From: Sulfodiicoccus acidiphilus | GTDB taxonomy: Archaea > Thermoproteota > Thermoprotei_A > Sulfolobales > Sulfolobaceae | Direction of reading: 5' to 3' | Length of the DNA stretch: 64,000 nucleotides | NCBI RefSeq assembly: GCF_003967175.1 | Contig: NZ_AP018553.1 | Location: 186,001-250,000 of the forward strand | In this document: positions 46,510 through 56,075 of the stretch, piece by piece | Numbering within the stretch: position 1 is the first letter of the stretch | Layout: the number at the start of each line of letters is the position of its first letter | Notes under the pieces: model-generated | Told to the model about the DNA's origin: nothing | Seen by the model: only the letters and a program-made list of their open reading frames with translations | Database searches by the model: none | Position numbers and translations under genes: made by a program

Positions 46510-47546
46510 GGAACCTCGAAGTTGATGTGGGTGGAAGAAAAGTCGTAGTTGCCATAGGCAACGGTACTTCTTCTCTGCTTGGGGAAGTTAGCGGAAAAAA
46601 ACTTATAGTGAGGTCAAAGAACGTAAAGTCCCCTTTAGAGGCCGAGATCGAAGTAGTGATAGAAGATGGTGAGGAATCTAAAACGCTCGACAGCACCCTG
46701 AACTTAGTAAGGGCGATGAGGCGAGCAGGCCTAGGAAGGTCAGACTTTGTGGTTGCGGTAGGAGGAGGGAGTGTTCTCGATGTAGCTGGTTTCGCCGCAT
46801 CCATCTACTTAAGGGGAATAGGCCTAATTAACGTTCCTACCACCCTCCTCGGGATGGTAGATGCCGGCTTGGGAGGTAAGAACGGAATCAACTTCGAGGG
46901 ATTGAAGAACGTGTTGGGGACATTTTATCAACCATCCATGGTTATCGACGATTTGTCCTTCCTCACTACCCTTCCCTACGACGACTTCATCAACGGAATG
47001 GCTGAGGTTGTTAAGTATGGAGTAACCTTGGACAAAGAATTTTACGACTTTCTCTCCATTAAAGTTGAGGACGTAAAGTCAAGGAACGAGAGTGTGGTTG
47101 AGGAGATAGTTTATAGATCAGTAGAGAACAAAATGAGGATAGTTGCTGAGGATGAATTAGATATCAAGGAGGTGAGAATAGTCCTTAACTTCGGCCACAC
47201 GGTAGGTCACGCTATAGAGGCTGGAACTCGTTTCGCAGTCCCTCATGGTAAAGCAGTAGCTGTGGGTATGGTATGTGAGGCCAAGATCGCGGAGGAGCTG
47301 GGAGTAGCAGAGGAAGGCGTGGTGGAAGACGTTCTTTGGATTCTTCAACTTTACGGCCTTCCAATCACTCCAGCGCAGTTAGGTCTGCCAGTTGACATGG
47401 AGCTCGTCGAGAGGGCGATTCACGGGGATAAGAAGATCAAGGGCGAGGAGATCGTGATGGCGGTCCCAGTTAGGATAGGTAGCTGGACTAAGTTCAAGGT
47501 TTCCGTTGAGACCCTCAGGGGATTGGTGAGGCAATGTTTGGAGTAA
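46506..47546 (+). CDS. aroB: 3-dehydroquinate synthase
   Basis: NAD-dependent cyclisation of DAHP to 3-dehydroquinate. Typical GGGSVLDVAGFAASIYLRGI, VPTTLLGMVDAGLGGKNGINF, and the metal-binding NFGHTVGHAIEAGT. 346 aa. TTG start at 46506 overlaps the DAHP synthase stop (TTGA). Confidence 0.95.
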   Translation: MRNLEVDVGGRKVVVAIGNGTSSLLGEVSGKKLIVRSKNVKSPLEAEIEVVIEDGEESKTLDSTLNLVRAMRRAGLGRSDFVVAVGGGSVLDVAGFAASIYLRGIGLINVPTTLLGMVDAGLGGKNGINFEGLKNVLGTFYQPSMVIDDLSFLTTLPYDDFINGMAEVVKYGVTLDKEFYDFLSIKVEDVKSRNESVVEEIVYRSVENKMRIVAEDELDIKEVRIVLNFGHTVGHAIEAGTRFAVPHGKAVAVGMVCEAKIAEELGVAEEGVVEDVLWILQLYGLPITPAQLGLPVDMELVERAIHGDKKIKGEEIVMAVPVRIGSWTKFKVSVETLRGLVRQCLE

Positions 47547-48319
47547 GAACCAAGTTGCTAGGCGTATTAGGAAGTGGAATAAGCTACACACTCTCCCCCG
47601 CCATACATAATTTCTCTTTTTCCCAAATGGGGATAGACGCAGTCTACCTCGTCTTTGATGTTCAGCCTGATGACTTACATGATGTAGTGGAGGGCTTAAA
47701 GAAGATCGCCTATGGGTTCAACGTCACTGTCCCCTACAAGGAGGAAGTGGCCTCCATGGTGTCATGTGAGGGAGAGAGCAAAGGACTGGGCGTCGTAAAT
47801 ACGGTTCATAGCGGTAAAGGATATAACACCGACTACATAGCGCTATCTAGGCTTTTGAATGAAACCGGCCTAGAATTTCACGAGGCCGAATGTGCCATAT
47901 TTGGTGCGGGAGGGGCCGCCGCTGCGTCAGCGCTCAGTTTAGGCCGGTTAGGGTGCAAGGTTAAGTTAATAAATAGGAGCCTGGAAAGAGCGATTAGGCT
48001 GAAGAGAAAGCTAGACAATTTAGGTGTGGAGTCCTCTGTAGCCTCGGATTGCGGTGAGCCTCAAGTCGTAGTAAACGCGACGCCAAGGCCAGAGTTAGTC
48101 CCCACTTCTTGTGTTAGGGGGAAACTAGCAATCGACTTCGTTTACACGCCAGTCAGGACGTCTTTTATCACATTGGCCGAAAGTAGAGGAATGACAATTA
48201 TAGACGGTCTTTCAATTCTAATTGAACAGGCTCTAGAGGCTGAGAAAATTTGGTTCGGGAGATCCTTAAGTAGGGACGAGGTGAGGCGATTCCTATATGA
48301 CAGGAAGTTCGTTCGGTGA
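47534..48319 (+). CDS. aroE: Shikimate dehydrogenase
   Basis: Reduces 3-dehydroshikimate with NADPH. Substrate loop [21 protein letters not shown], catalytic Lys in [11 protein letters not shown], Rossmann [15 protein letters not shown] with the NADPH-type INRSLERA. 261 aa. ATG 47534 after GAGGCA, overlapping aroB by 13 bp. Confidence 0.95.
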   Translation: MFGVRTKLLGVLGSGISYTLSPAIHNFSFSQMGIDAVYLVFDVQPDDLHDVVEGLKKIAYGFNVTVPYKEEVASMVSCEGESKGLGVVNTVHSGKGYNTDYIALSRLLNETGLEFHEAECAIFGAGGAAAASALSLGRLGCKVKLINRSLERAIRLKRKLDNLGVESSVASDCGEPQVVVNATPRPELVPTSCVRGKLAIDFVYTPVRTSFITLAESRGMTIIDGLSILIEQALEAEKIWFGRSLSRDEVRRFLYDRKFVR

Positions 48320-49475
48320 AGCTTTCAGGATAACCACTTTTGGGGAAAGTCATGGGCCAGAGGTTGGCGTTGTTGTAGATGGGGTCCCGGCTGGCCTTCC
48401 CCTCTCTGAGGAGGATGTGAAGTTTGAGCTCTCTTTCAGACGTCCCGGTAGGAGATTCGTCTCTGGAAGAAGAGAAGAGGACGTTCCATTAGTGGTTTCT
48501 GGGCTTTTCGAGGGTAGGACTACGGGGGCCCCAGTTACCATAGTAGTCAAGAACAACGACGTGATATCCTCACTTTACAGCGAGGTGAGATACAAACCCA
48601 GACCGGGTCACGCGGATCTAACTTACGTGTTCAGATATGGCTTTGAAAACTGGGACTATAGAGGGGGAGGGAGAGCTAGCGCGAGGGAGACAGTGGGACG
48701 AGTTGCTGCTGGAGCTATCGCGAAGAAGTTGTTGGGACTTATCGGGGTCACGCTAGCGGGATACCTCAGATCACTAGGAGAGATTGAGTCCACCGGAGAG
48801 TTCTCCTTTGAGGAGATGCTCTGTTCAAAGTATAGTCCCGTTAGGGCCGCTGATAGGAAAGTAGAGGCTAGCTATGAGGAGTTGCTCAAGAAGGCCATAA
48901 TCGAAGGAGATAGTTACGGAGGGGTGGCGGAGGTCATAGCGCGAGGGGTGCCAGCAGGGCTGGGGGAACCAGTTTTTGACAAGCTAAAGGCCGATCTAGC
49001 TAAGGCAGTCCTTTCAATTCCGGCTGTGGTTGGGTTCGAGTACGGCCTTGGGTTCAAATTGGCCAGGATGAGAGGAAGCGAGGCCAACGACGAAATAGTG
49101 AGGAAAAACGGAAGGTTGGGTTGGAGAAGAAACGTAGCAGGGGGCATAATTGGGGGAATATCGAATGGAGAGGACATTGTTGTTCGTGCGGCCTTCAAAC
49201 CTACAAGTTCGATAAGGATACCTCAGCGCACGGTAGACCTACGAACAATGGAAGAGACTACTATATCTGTTCTCGGTAGGCACGATCCTTCTGTAGCAGT
49301 CAGAGGTGTAGCAGTGGTTGAATCCATGGTAGCGTTGGTTCTAGTGGACCACGCAATGAGATCCTCACTGATCCCTCGTGTTAAACTTACTCAAGATCAA
49401 GCCAAAGTAGCCGAGGAGATGTGGAGGAGGTATATCGAGGCATGCAGGCAAGGGCTTTCGGAGGAATCTCAGTAG
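48297..49475 (+). CDS. aroC: Chorismate synthase
   Basis: Last common step, EPSP to chorismate, needs reduced FMN. Signatures [53 protein letters not shown]. 392 aa. ATG 48297 overlaps aroE by 23 bp; its own 3' end overlaps aroK. Confidence 0.96.
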   Translation: MTGSSFGEAFRITTFGESHGPEVGVVVDGVPAGLPLSEEDVKFELSFRRPGRRFVSGRREEDVPLVVSGLFEGRTTGAPVTIVVKNNDVISSLYSEVRYKPRPGHADLTYVFRYGFENWDYRGGGRASARETVGRVAAGAIAKKLLGLIGVTLAGYLRSLGEIESTGEFSFEEMLCSKYSPVRAADRKVEASYEELLKKAIIEGDSYGGVAEVIARGVPAGLGEPVFDKLKADLAKAVLSIPAVVGFEYGLGFKLARMRGSEANDEIVRKNGRLGWRRNVAGGIIGGISNGEDIVVRAAFKPTSSIRIPQRTVDLRTMEETTISVLGRHDPSVAVRGVAVVESMVALVLVDHAMRSSLIPRVKLTQDQAKVAEEMWRRYIEACRQGLSEESQ

Positions 49476-50239
49476 TAAACGCAGTGCCCGCGTGGCTTGG
49501 GTCAACCATGGCGATCAACCTTGTCGTCTCCGTTGAAATTGAAGAAGGAGATGGAAGGGAGGAGGGGTTGATCGGTTACGTACTTAGTTACCTCAGGAAC
49601 GCTTACTCGCTTCCTCCTCTGCGAGTGAAAGTTTATTCCAGTTTACCTCAGGGCGGTGGATTGAAGAGTAGTAGCGCTGTTACAGTGGCCTTGATAGAGG
49701 CAGTGTCGAGGCTCTTCAACCTTAGGCTTGACCCTCCGTTCCTTTCAGCTAAGCTCTCCCTTGAGGGAGGCTTTTCCTTGACTGGGGCCTATGACGATGC
49801 CTTCGCTGCTTATAGAGGAGGAGTCAGCTTGACCGACAATAAGTCGATATCTCTTTTGAAGCACCTTCAACCCCCGGAGGGATTAGTTTTCTTAGTTGTC
49901 CCTAAGGAGGGAAGGACTGCAGACCCTAGACTATTGAGACGTTACTCGAAGACCTTCGAGGCCATCTTTCAATTGGCATTGCAAGGTAAATTACTTGAGG
50001 CCATGAAGATTAACGGCGTACTCGTTGCGGAGATCTTAGGTTACGACTTATCACCTATAGAGGTGGCCCTTTCCCGTGGCGCAATTGCGGCAGGCGTAAG
50101 CGGAAACGGGCCTTCCATCTTCGCCGCATGCAATGAGGGGGATGAGGGCCCCGTAGAGGACTCGCTTTCTCGCTACGGGAGAGTAGTTAGAGTTGAGGCG
50201 GTGAGAATTGAGGGTGAGGATCTGCAGGGCCAAGGCTGA
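49442..50239 (+). CDS. aroK: Shikimate kinase, archaeal GHMP type
   Basis: Phosphorylates shikimate; archaea use a GHMP-superfamily enzyme unrelated to bacterial AroK. ATP loop [20 protein letters not shown] and C-terminal [15 protein letters not shown] are visible. I choose ATG 49442 ([21 protein letters not shown]), which starts at the conserved first strand; the frame is open seven codons further upstream. Confidence 0.93.
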   Translation: MQARAFGGISVVNAVPAWLGSTMAINLVVSVEIEEGDGREEGLIGYVLSYLRNAYSLPPLRVKVYSSLPQGGGLKSSSAVTVALIEAVSRLFNLRLDPPFLSAKLSLEGGFSLTGAYDDAFAAYRGGVSLTDNKSISLLKHLQPPEGLVFLVVPKEGRTADPRLLRRYSKTFEAIFQLALQGKLLEAMKINGVLVAEILGYDLSPIEVALSRGAIAAGVSGNGPSIFAACNEGDEGPVEDSLSRYGRVVRVEAVRIEGEDLQGQG

Positions 50240-51440
50240 GGGTAGACTGAAGGCCCCTCCCTCGAAGCCGCTCGGAATCAGACTCATATTCGCCTCACTG
50301 TTAACTGACGTGCATCTGAGTGAGTTGCCTTCTTCCGAAGACTTCTATGCAGCACTAGACGCTGTCAAGTCTTTGGGAGTCTCCGTGGAGGGGAACAGCC
50401 TACTAAGGCCCACTGCAATCCATCTAAAGACAAACTACCTCAACCTTAGAGGTTCCGCTACTTCCCTCCGGTTCATTATACCTATAGTAGCATTGGTGGG
50501 AGGGCGAGTTACTCTGGATGGCGACGAGAGTCTGCGAAGAAGGCCCCTATACGACATCATACCTCAACTTACCAGGATGGGGGTGAAGGTGTCTTCAAAT
50601 TCCCTTCCTCTGACGATAGAAGGGGGAATAGGTGACAACGAGTTTCATCTATCTGAACTTAAGAGTAGCCAATACATTTCTGGGTTCATTTACGCTCTTG
50701 CCCTTCGGGGTGGTGGAAGCGTCGAATTCCCCCCAAACTTAGGATCTATGAGCTACGTGAGGCTTACCGCTGAGGTCCTCAATAGTGTAGGAGCGAAAGT
50801 AAGAGTGGAGCCAGGAAGGGTTGAGATAGAGAGGGGACCCACCACCTCGTTCCGAGGTCCCATCGCTGGCGATTACCTCCTTTCTTCCTTTTACGCCGCT
50901 GCCGCTATTTTGACCGGTGGGGAGGTTGAAATTGGTGGGCTTCTCAGCCCCGCAAGCTACTTCGGAGACCACTCTATAGTGGATCTCTTTTCAGAAATGG
51001 GCGCCTCCAGTTACTTCAATTATGGTAGGTGGAAGGTTGCAGCAGGCGACTTGAGAGGTATAAAGGTGGACGTTGATGATGCGCCCGATTTGGCACCCAG
51101 TTTGGCGGCAGTAGCAGTAGCGGCCGATGGGGAGACCGTACTCACTGGAGTCGAGAGGTTGAGGTTCAAGGAGAGTGATAGGGTAAGCACTATAGTCTCC
51201 ACTGTCGACGCATTCGGTGCAGTTGCGCGAGGAGTAAACGACGAAATACGGATCATAGGAACGAGGAAGCTAAGGCGGACAGAGATCCAGTGTCCCAACG
51301 ATCACAGAATCGCAATGATGGCTGGGGCCGTAGGAGCGGCCTCTGGAGTCCTTATTGAAAAGGCGGAGTGTGTGAACAAGAGTAACCCGAAATTTTGGGA
51401 GGATCTTAGTAAGTTGGGGGTGAAGGTGGAACTGCTTTGA
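50214..51440 (+). CDS. aroA: EPSP synthase (3-phosphoshikimate 1-carboxyvinyltransferase)
   Basis: Adds PEP to shikimate-3-phosphate. Conserved: LKAPPSKPLGIRL at the start, LRGSATSLRFIIP, KSSQYISGFIYAL, RFKESDRVSTI and CPNDHRIAMMAGAVG. GTG 50214 ([10 protein letters not shown]) is preferred over TTG 50208 because it gives the usual length before the APPSK motif. Overlaps aroK by 26 bp. Confidence 0.94.
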   Translation: MRICRAKAEGRLKAPPSKPLGIRLIFASLLTDVHLSELPSSEDFYAALDAVKSLGVSVEGNSLLRPTAIHLKTNYLNLRGSATSLRFIIPIVALVGGRVTLDGDESLRRRPLYDIIPQLTRMGVKVSSNSLPLTIEGGIGDNEFHLSELKSSQYISGFIYALALRGGGSVEFPPNLGSMSYVRLTAEVLNSVGAKVRVEPGRVEIERGPTTSFRGPIAGDYLLSSFYAAAAILTGGEVEIGGLLSPASYFGDHSIVDLFSEMGASSYFNYGRWKVAAGDLRGIKVDVDDAPDLAPSLAAVAVAADGETVLTGVERLRFKESDRVSTIVSTVDAFGAVARGVNDEIRIIGTRKLRRTEIQCPNDHRIAMMAGAVGAASGVLIEKAECVNKSNPKFWEDLSKLGVKVELL

Positions 51441-52063
51441 GACCAAAGGTGGTTTGTTCGCTTCCGGTTAGACAGCCGGAGGATCTGAAGGAAGTGGTGT
51501 CGATCCCAGGCGATCTAGTGGAGTTACGGGTGGACTATTTTGAAGACCCATTGTCCCTGCCCCTAGATAGCTTAGGTCACCTGAAGAAGAAGTTGATAGT
51601 GACGTTTAGGGATGCGGAAGAAGGTGGTGTAAGAGAGATAGACCCACAGATTAAATTAGATCTTCTATCAAAGCTGAGAAAATTGGAGATAACTTACGAT
51701 GTGGAGGCAAAGTTCGCTATAAGATATGGGGTCAAGACCGATGGGGAAATCGTGTCTGCTCATTACCTAGATAGAGTTCCTAGAGTGGAAGAAGTTGGTG
51801 AGTTGATCAGAGCTTTTCCAAGAGCAGAGACATTCAAGGTAGCTGTAGTAGCGAAAGAGGGTTACCTGAGGGTTCTGCTCAGACTTTTGGAGTATGGAAA
51901 AGTCGCGGTGATGTCGCTGGGTGGGCCACCTGAAGAGAGAATAGGGCTAGGTTTAATAGGTTCGTCCCTAGTTTACGGTTACGCTAAGGATCCCACGGCC
52001 CCAGGTCAGATGAGCTGTAGTAGACTCACTGAGGTCATGAGGCACATCTTTCCATTTTCATAG
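51437..52063 (+). CDS. aroD: 3-dehydroquinate dehydratase, type I
   Basis: Schiff-base dehydratase. LVELRVDYFEDP (substrate loop), catalytic His in IVSAHYLD and Lys in ETFKVAVVAK; C-terminal APGQMSCSRL. 208 aa. TTG 51437 overlaps the aroA stop (TTGA). Last gene of the operon; the 286-bp repeat begins 48 bp after it. Confidence 0.94.
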   Translation: MRPKVVCSLPVRQPEDLKEVVSIPGDLVELRVDYFEDPLSLPLDSLGHLKKKLIVTFRDAEEGGVREIDPQIKLDLLSKLRKLEITYDVEAKFAIRYGVKTDGEIVSAHYLDRVPRVEEVGELIRAFPRAETFKVAVVAKEGYLRVLLRLLEYGKVAVMSLGGPPEERIGLGLIGSSLVYGYAKDPTAPGQMSCSRLTEVMRHIFPFS

Positions 52064-52111
52064 AAGATTTTCGTTTTTCTCAATATAGACTCCTCCGTAA
52101 GGGCATGTAGC

Positions 52112-52420
52112 TTACAAACCGACGAAGGCCTCGCCCTTCTAGAGTCAGGGACCACAATTCCAACAACGATTTTCCTAAGACTTCCTCCCGGGAGCCAACG
52201 ACGTCCCTCCACAGTTCGACCTAGGGCCAGACTAAAAACTTGAGGGACGAACAGTCCCCCCTTTCCACCGAACTAGATGCCATCGATGGAGGTTCCCTTC
52301 GTCAATTTCTAACGGGCCTCCCCTCAGATCAACCAACCGTCCACCTAACGAGACCGGAATCGATGGAGGGAACGGCGAAACCCTTGGAGGAGGAACCTTC
52401 TAGGGTGGGAATGAAATCAC
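52112..52420 (+). mobile_element. Type A element with the 286-bp exact repeat, copy 2
   Basis: 52112-52397 equals 15827-16112. Unlike that copy it continues into the family tail (CTTCTAGGGTGGGAATGAAATCAC, compare CTTCCAGGGCGGGGAGGAAGTCAG at 35791-35823). So this is the complete version and 15827 the truncated one. No gene inside; the 52421-52538 spacer shows nothing more. Confidence 0.75.
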
Positions 52421-52538
52421 AAAAATGTCGAAGCTTCTCTTTTATTGTGGCGCACGTTCGACCTCCACTCTCAAATGGTTGATGTAGACTCAGATAGACT
52501 ATTGGGGCATCGAACGCTTTGAAGATAATCCTTCTCCT

Positions 52539-52847
52539 TCAGGTAACGATCTTCACTTCCTCGTTTTCCAGCTCGACCGCAAACTTCTTTAGTTCTTTTT
52601 TCGTGGCTCCCTTAATCGCATGACCGTCCTTTATAGAGAAGTGCGTGAAGTGGCATTGACAGACTATTTCTTCCTTTATCACTACGCCGTACTTTGATAG
52701 ATCACAACCCAAGTGGGGGCATCTTGCTGAAAATGCATGAAAGGTCTTTCCACCTAAGAAAAAGACTACAATAGGTCCATGCGGGGTGTCTACTTTTCTT
52801 CTTTCTCCGATCTTAAACGCGCTAACTTTCCCCACCGCGATCTTCAC
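52539..52847 (-). CDS. Rieske [2Fe-2S] ferredoxin
   Basis: 102 aa soluble Rieske protein: cluster ligands CPHLGC and CQCHFTHF (C-x-H-x15-17-C-x2-H pattern), no membrane anchor. Resembles the ferredoxin components of oxygenases or stand-alone electron carriers; no oxygenase gene is adjacent. Monocistronic, start ATG 52847. Confidence 0.92.
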   Translation of the reverse strand: MKIAVGKVSAFKIGERRKVDTPHGPIVVFFLGGKTFHAFSARCPHLGCDLSKYGVVIKEEIVCQCHFTHFSIKDGHAIKGATKKELKKFAVELENEEVKIVT

Positions 52848-52989
52848 GGAACTTCCCTTCTTTTTCTCTTTATACTAGAGAATTTTAAACCTTTATCCCC
52901 TACTTATAAAGCCTTCTATGGCAAATGTTTATAACCTACAATATAGTTAAGTTAGAACAATATAGTATAAACTAAGAGGAAGACTCGAG

Positions 52990-53277
52990 ATGATAGCGGA
53001 AGATCAGGTTAAACGGAAAGTGGACTACAGAATACTGGAAGTTCAACAGGCCTCTCCCGAGACTGAAATTAGGGTCATTATTGTGACGAATGTTCCTCCC
53101 TCAGAACCAATTCTAGCGGAGTTGACGTCGGCCCACTTAAAGGTCGTCAAGGTGTTCCCAGATTTTTACAGCGTAAAAGTGGAGGGCAGGGCCAAGCACG
53201 TCATGGCAGTCTCGTCAAGGGATTTCGTTAAATACCTAATCCTAGACGAGATACTCGTGAGAGGAGCTGAGCTTTGA
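52990..53277 (+). CDS. Small conserved-looking protein upstream of xpd
   Basis: 95 aa alpha/beta protein (RVIIVTNVPPSEPILAELTSAHLKVVKVFPDFYSVKVEG). No family recognised with confidence. RBS AAGAGGAAG; TATA-like TATAGTATAAAC upstream. It overlaps or abuts the start of the XPD helicase gene, so the two are probably co-expressed and may share a DNA-repair role (inference from context). Confidence 0.7.
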   Translation: MIAEDQVKRKVDYRILEVQQASPETEIRVIIVTNVPPSEPILAELTSAHLKVVKVFPDFYSVKVEGRAKHVMAVSSRDFVKYLILDEILVRGAEL

Positions 53278-54909
53278 GCTAAGGGACTGGCAACAAAAGC
53301 TGCTCGATAGGGCGCGGCAAGTAGTTGGTAGCGGAAAAGTCCTGGCTCTGCAGGCCCCCACGGGGAGTGGAAAGACCATCTTCGCTTTGTTGGTCGCTTT
53401 GAATGTAACTGGGAAAGCACTATTCTTAGTAAGGACTCACAATCAGTTCTACCCAGTCTATCGCGAATCCAAACGACTAGGCAAATCGTTTGGATTCGTG
53501 GTGGGTAAGCCTAACGTGTGTCCGTTCTCCTCTGGTGACGTTGAATCCATCGATATAGATTGCAGAAGGTGTGAGATAAATTTGGCAACAGGTGTGGAGT
53601 TCGGCGAGCAGCCTGCCTCCTTGGTAAGTAAATTGAGGCAAGAGGGGCTAGCCAATGGTTTCTGCCCGTATCACTCTCTGCTCTTTTCGTCCAAATCCAC
53701 GGAAGTGGTGGCTATGACATACCCTTATCTCTTTCTTCCTTGGCTTCGAGAGAGCCTAGATTTCAACCTAGAGGAATACGTTGTAATAATCGATGAGGCC
53801 CACAATTTGGACACCATATCGGACTTAGGTGAGAGGAGACTGTCCAGAGCCACGTTGTCCTCGGCAATGTCCCAAGCGACGAGTGAGTTGGTTAGAAACA
53901 TACTCTCTAAACTTCAGCACAAGCTTTCTGCCCTGCCCGAGGTGGGTGAAAGGTATCTCTTGATTAACGATCCCCCTACTTTGGAAGCAGATGAACTGGA
54001 ACTCCTTCAAGACGAGTATGAAGCACTCAGAGCCAAAATGACGGAGCAACGAAAAATAGGAAGAAATCATTTAGGCTCAGTTCTTAGATTCTTCCTATCG
54101 CTAAGGGAGCCGGGGAGGAAGGTGTTTCTCAATGGAGGGAGTTTGGTATCTAAGAACCCAGACCCCGCCTTCCAGCTCGACGTACTCAACCAGAAAACCC
54201 TACCACTCATCCTCATGTCTGGTACACTTCCCCTCTGAACTATATACAGAAGGTGTGGGGACTAACTAAGGACATAGAATACCTAGATGTGGAGCGAGCA
54301 TTGCCCACTACAGTGCAAGGCAAGAGAGAGTGGCTGCTGGCTAAGGACGTCACTACCTCTTTTCAAAAGAGAAGCGATGTGATGTGGGGAAAATACGCTT
54401 CTTACCTGATGCGTATATATCATGTATCTCGGGCCAATGTACTGGCCCTAGTCCCAAGTTACGAGGTACTAAGGAAGGTTCTTGGAAGGCTTAAGGGAAT
54501 TAACGTCCTGCCAGAGGACTCCAGGACATCTATGGAGGACCTGTCACGGGCAGCCGAGAATGGAAAAGTCCTCATCCTAGCGGTCAACAGGGGAAAACTG
54601 TCTGAGGGAATAGAGCTAACAAACGGAGGAAGGAGTCTGATAAGTGACGTCGCTCTAGTCGGAATACCCTTTCCTTCCCCTGACGACTACAGTAAGTTAC
54701 GTGCTGAAGCAATAGCGGCGAGAACAGGAGTCGCTAATGAGGAACTATTGGTCAGGATACCTGCTCTGATAGCAGTGAAGCAAGCCATCGGTAGGGCGTT
54801 GAGGAATCCAGGAGATTCTGTCACTGTATGGTTACTTGATAAGAGGTATGACTCACCCTGGTGGAAAGCTAGACTAGGAGCCTTCAATCCGAGGAAGATA
54901 GTATTATAA
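53267..54909 (+). CDS. xpd: XPD/Rad3 DNA helicase, interrupted by one frameshift
   Basis: 5'-3' iron-sulfur helicase of nucleotide excision repair. Walker A APTGSGKT, [4Fe-4S] cysteines (CPFSSGD..., CRRC, then FCPYHSLL), Walker B IIDEAHNLD and, in the second part, VGIPFPSPDDYSKL and AIGRALRNPGDSV. The frame stops at 54238 after MSGTLPL; the other frame resumes as LNYIQKVWGLTKDIEYLDVE. One extra C in the C4 run at 54230-54233 restores SGTLPPLNYIQKVWG, exactly the Sulfolobus XPD pattern. No ATG/GTG/TTG precedes LSFELRDWQQKL in frame, so the start is CTG 53267 or hidden by another missing base. Confidence 0.9.
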
Positions 54910-55255
54910 GATGTGAACTACCCCGCTCCCTGGACGGGGCATCCACACCTCGCGATGGGGATTTCCTGCTTCTTCCAGGAAACTTACTACACGTCCCCTC
55001 AGAGAATAAGGATGTATAGAGGTAATTGTCTTGATCGCGTTTATGTATCTAGGTATGTTCAAGGTGAGTTTTGCTTTGTCTACTCCTATGTCAATGACCT
55101 CGACTTCGAATGTTTCGCTTATTTCTTGAATTTGCTCCTTCAAGTGGTAGTGGAAGAAGTTTATTATATCCTCACTACTCGGACACCTTCCTGCGAGCGT
55201 AAACCGAATGCGACCCTCCGTCGAATCCGTGCCGCGTAGTTACATCTATTTTTCA
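54904..55255 (-). pseudogene. IS200/IS605 TnpA-like (Y1) transposase remnant
   Basis: Minus-strand frame reading FHYHLKEQIQEISETFEVEVIDI then GVDKAKLTLNIPRYI, which lines up in shape with the core of Y1 transposases (E..HG.EI.EL.VM.DHVHLLLSIPP). The catalytic HUH motif is lost (DKAKLTL in place of DHVHLLL) and the C-terminus with the tyrosine is replaced by element-end sequence. Overlaps the xpd 3' end by a few bases. Moderate to low confidence. Confidence 0.4.
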
Positions 55256-55330
55256 TAACTATAGAAACGTTTCTATAAGGGGGCTGTCCGTCCCCACGGA
55301 AGGGGACTTTCGTCCTCAACTCCTGTAAAG
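54913..55330 (-). mobile_element. Type B-ended element containing the TnpA remnant
   Basis: Tail GTGAACTACCCCGCTCCC (54913) lies 4 bp after the xpd stop; head hairpin with GGGGGC-GTCC-CCAC... GGGGAC at 55277-55312 and AACTTTAC at 55330. Same two ends as the 290-bp type B copies, but about 420 bp long with transposase-derived filling, so it may be closest to a parental form. Confidence 0.5.
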
Positions 55331-55489
55331 TTAAAAAGTTTGATAACTAATAGATCTATAAGCGTCCACTATTTCGTCTATGCCGCCTTGCAGGGATCGA
55401 AAGCCTTGACTTCAGATCGGGGATGGTGATTTAATTTACTTTTGAAAATCTCTTTCTCATCGATATTGACGTTTTAACTCTACGGAAAA

Positions 55490-55667
55490 ACTGGAGGAGG
55501 GGCATAGGCGAGCTTATCCCCTAATCGGAATCAGATCTAACTAAGGATCCCCACCACTCAAGTGGGGCATTTCTGACCCATCTGCTCAATTGGGTTGTAA
55601 CCCCGAATCTGTGGTGAGAACTATGAACCATGTGGAAGGGAACTCTTAATGGTGGGGAGAAAGTCAG
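55490..55667 (+). mobile_element. Type A element, 3' half
   Basis: Blocks CCCCGAATCTGTGGTGAGAAC and the tail ATGGTGGGGAGAAAGTCAG match the last half of type A elements. The 5' half is not recognisable. Confidence 0.45.
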
Positions 55668-55709
55668 AAGTCCTCAACTCCTCTATTGGAAATCCTGAAA
55701 CCCCCAAAC

Positions 55710-55946
55710 TCACCGTATTCGTCTTATTACAATATCTGAGTGATCTCCTACAATATCTCCCTTGTAAACATACCTAGGTGATGCCTTAAGTATCATGTGA
55801 AGACAAGCTAGCCTGTCGGGATCAGCTATGACGTGAACAGAGTCCCCAGGTTTCGCGTTTATTAGTGCCTTAGATAACTCATTGATGAACTCGTCGCAAC
55901 TTTTCCCCCTCAGCTCCAGCTCATAAGTTTCAGGCATGATCTCCAC
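55710..55946 (-). CDS. TusA/SirA-like fold protein without CPxP motif
   Basis: 78 aa. The start [21 protein letters not shown] followed by [12 protein letters not shown] has the strand-helix-strand pattern of TusA (usually LDLRGLxCPxPxxxxxxxL...GExLxVxADDP), but the active-site CPxP reads CDEF. One Cys remains and another lies in LACLHMIL. Start ATG 55946 or ATG 55937 (MPETYEL). Whether it still carries sulfur is open. Confidence 0.6.
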   Translation of the reverse strand: MEIMPETYELELRGKSCDEFINELSKALINAKPGDSVHVIADPDRLACLHMILKASPRYVYKGDIVGDHSDIVIRRIR

Positions 55947-56075
55947 ACCTCCTTAATCTTTCACACTATTTGGGTTTGTGTGTGTTATAACGCTTTTTGG
56001 ATGGTTCTTACGCTAGTGAGCCAATTTTGTCACTAGACACCTAACACATTTTAGCTTCGGTGAGTATCTTCCAGC

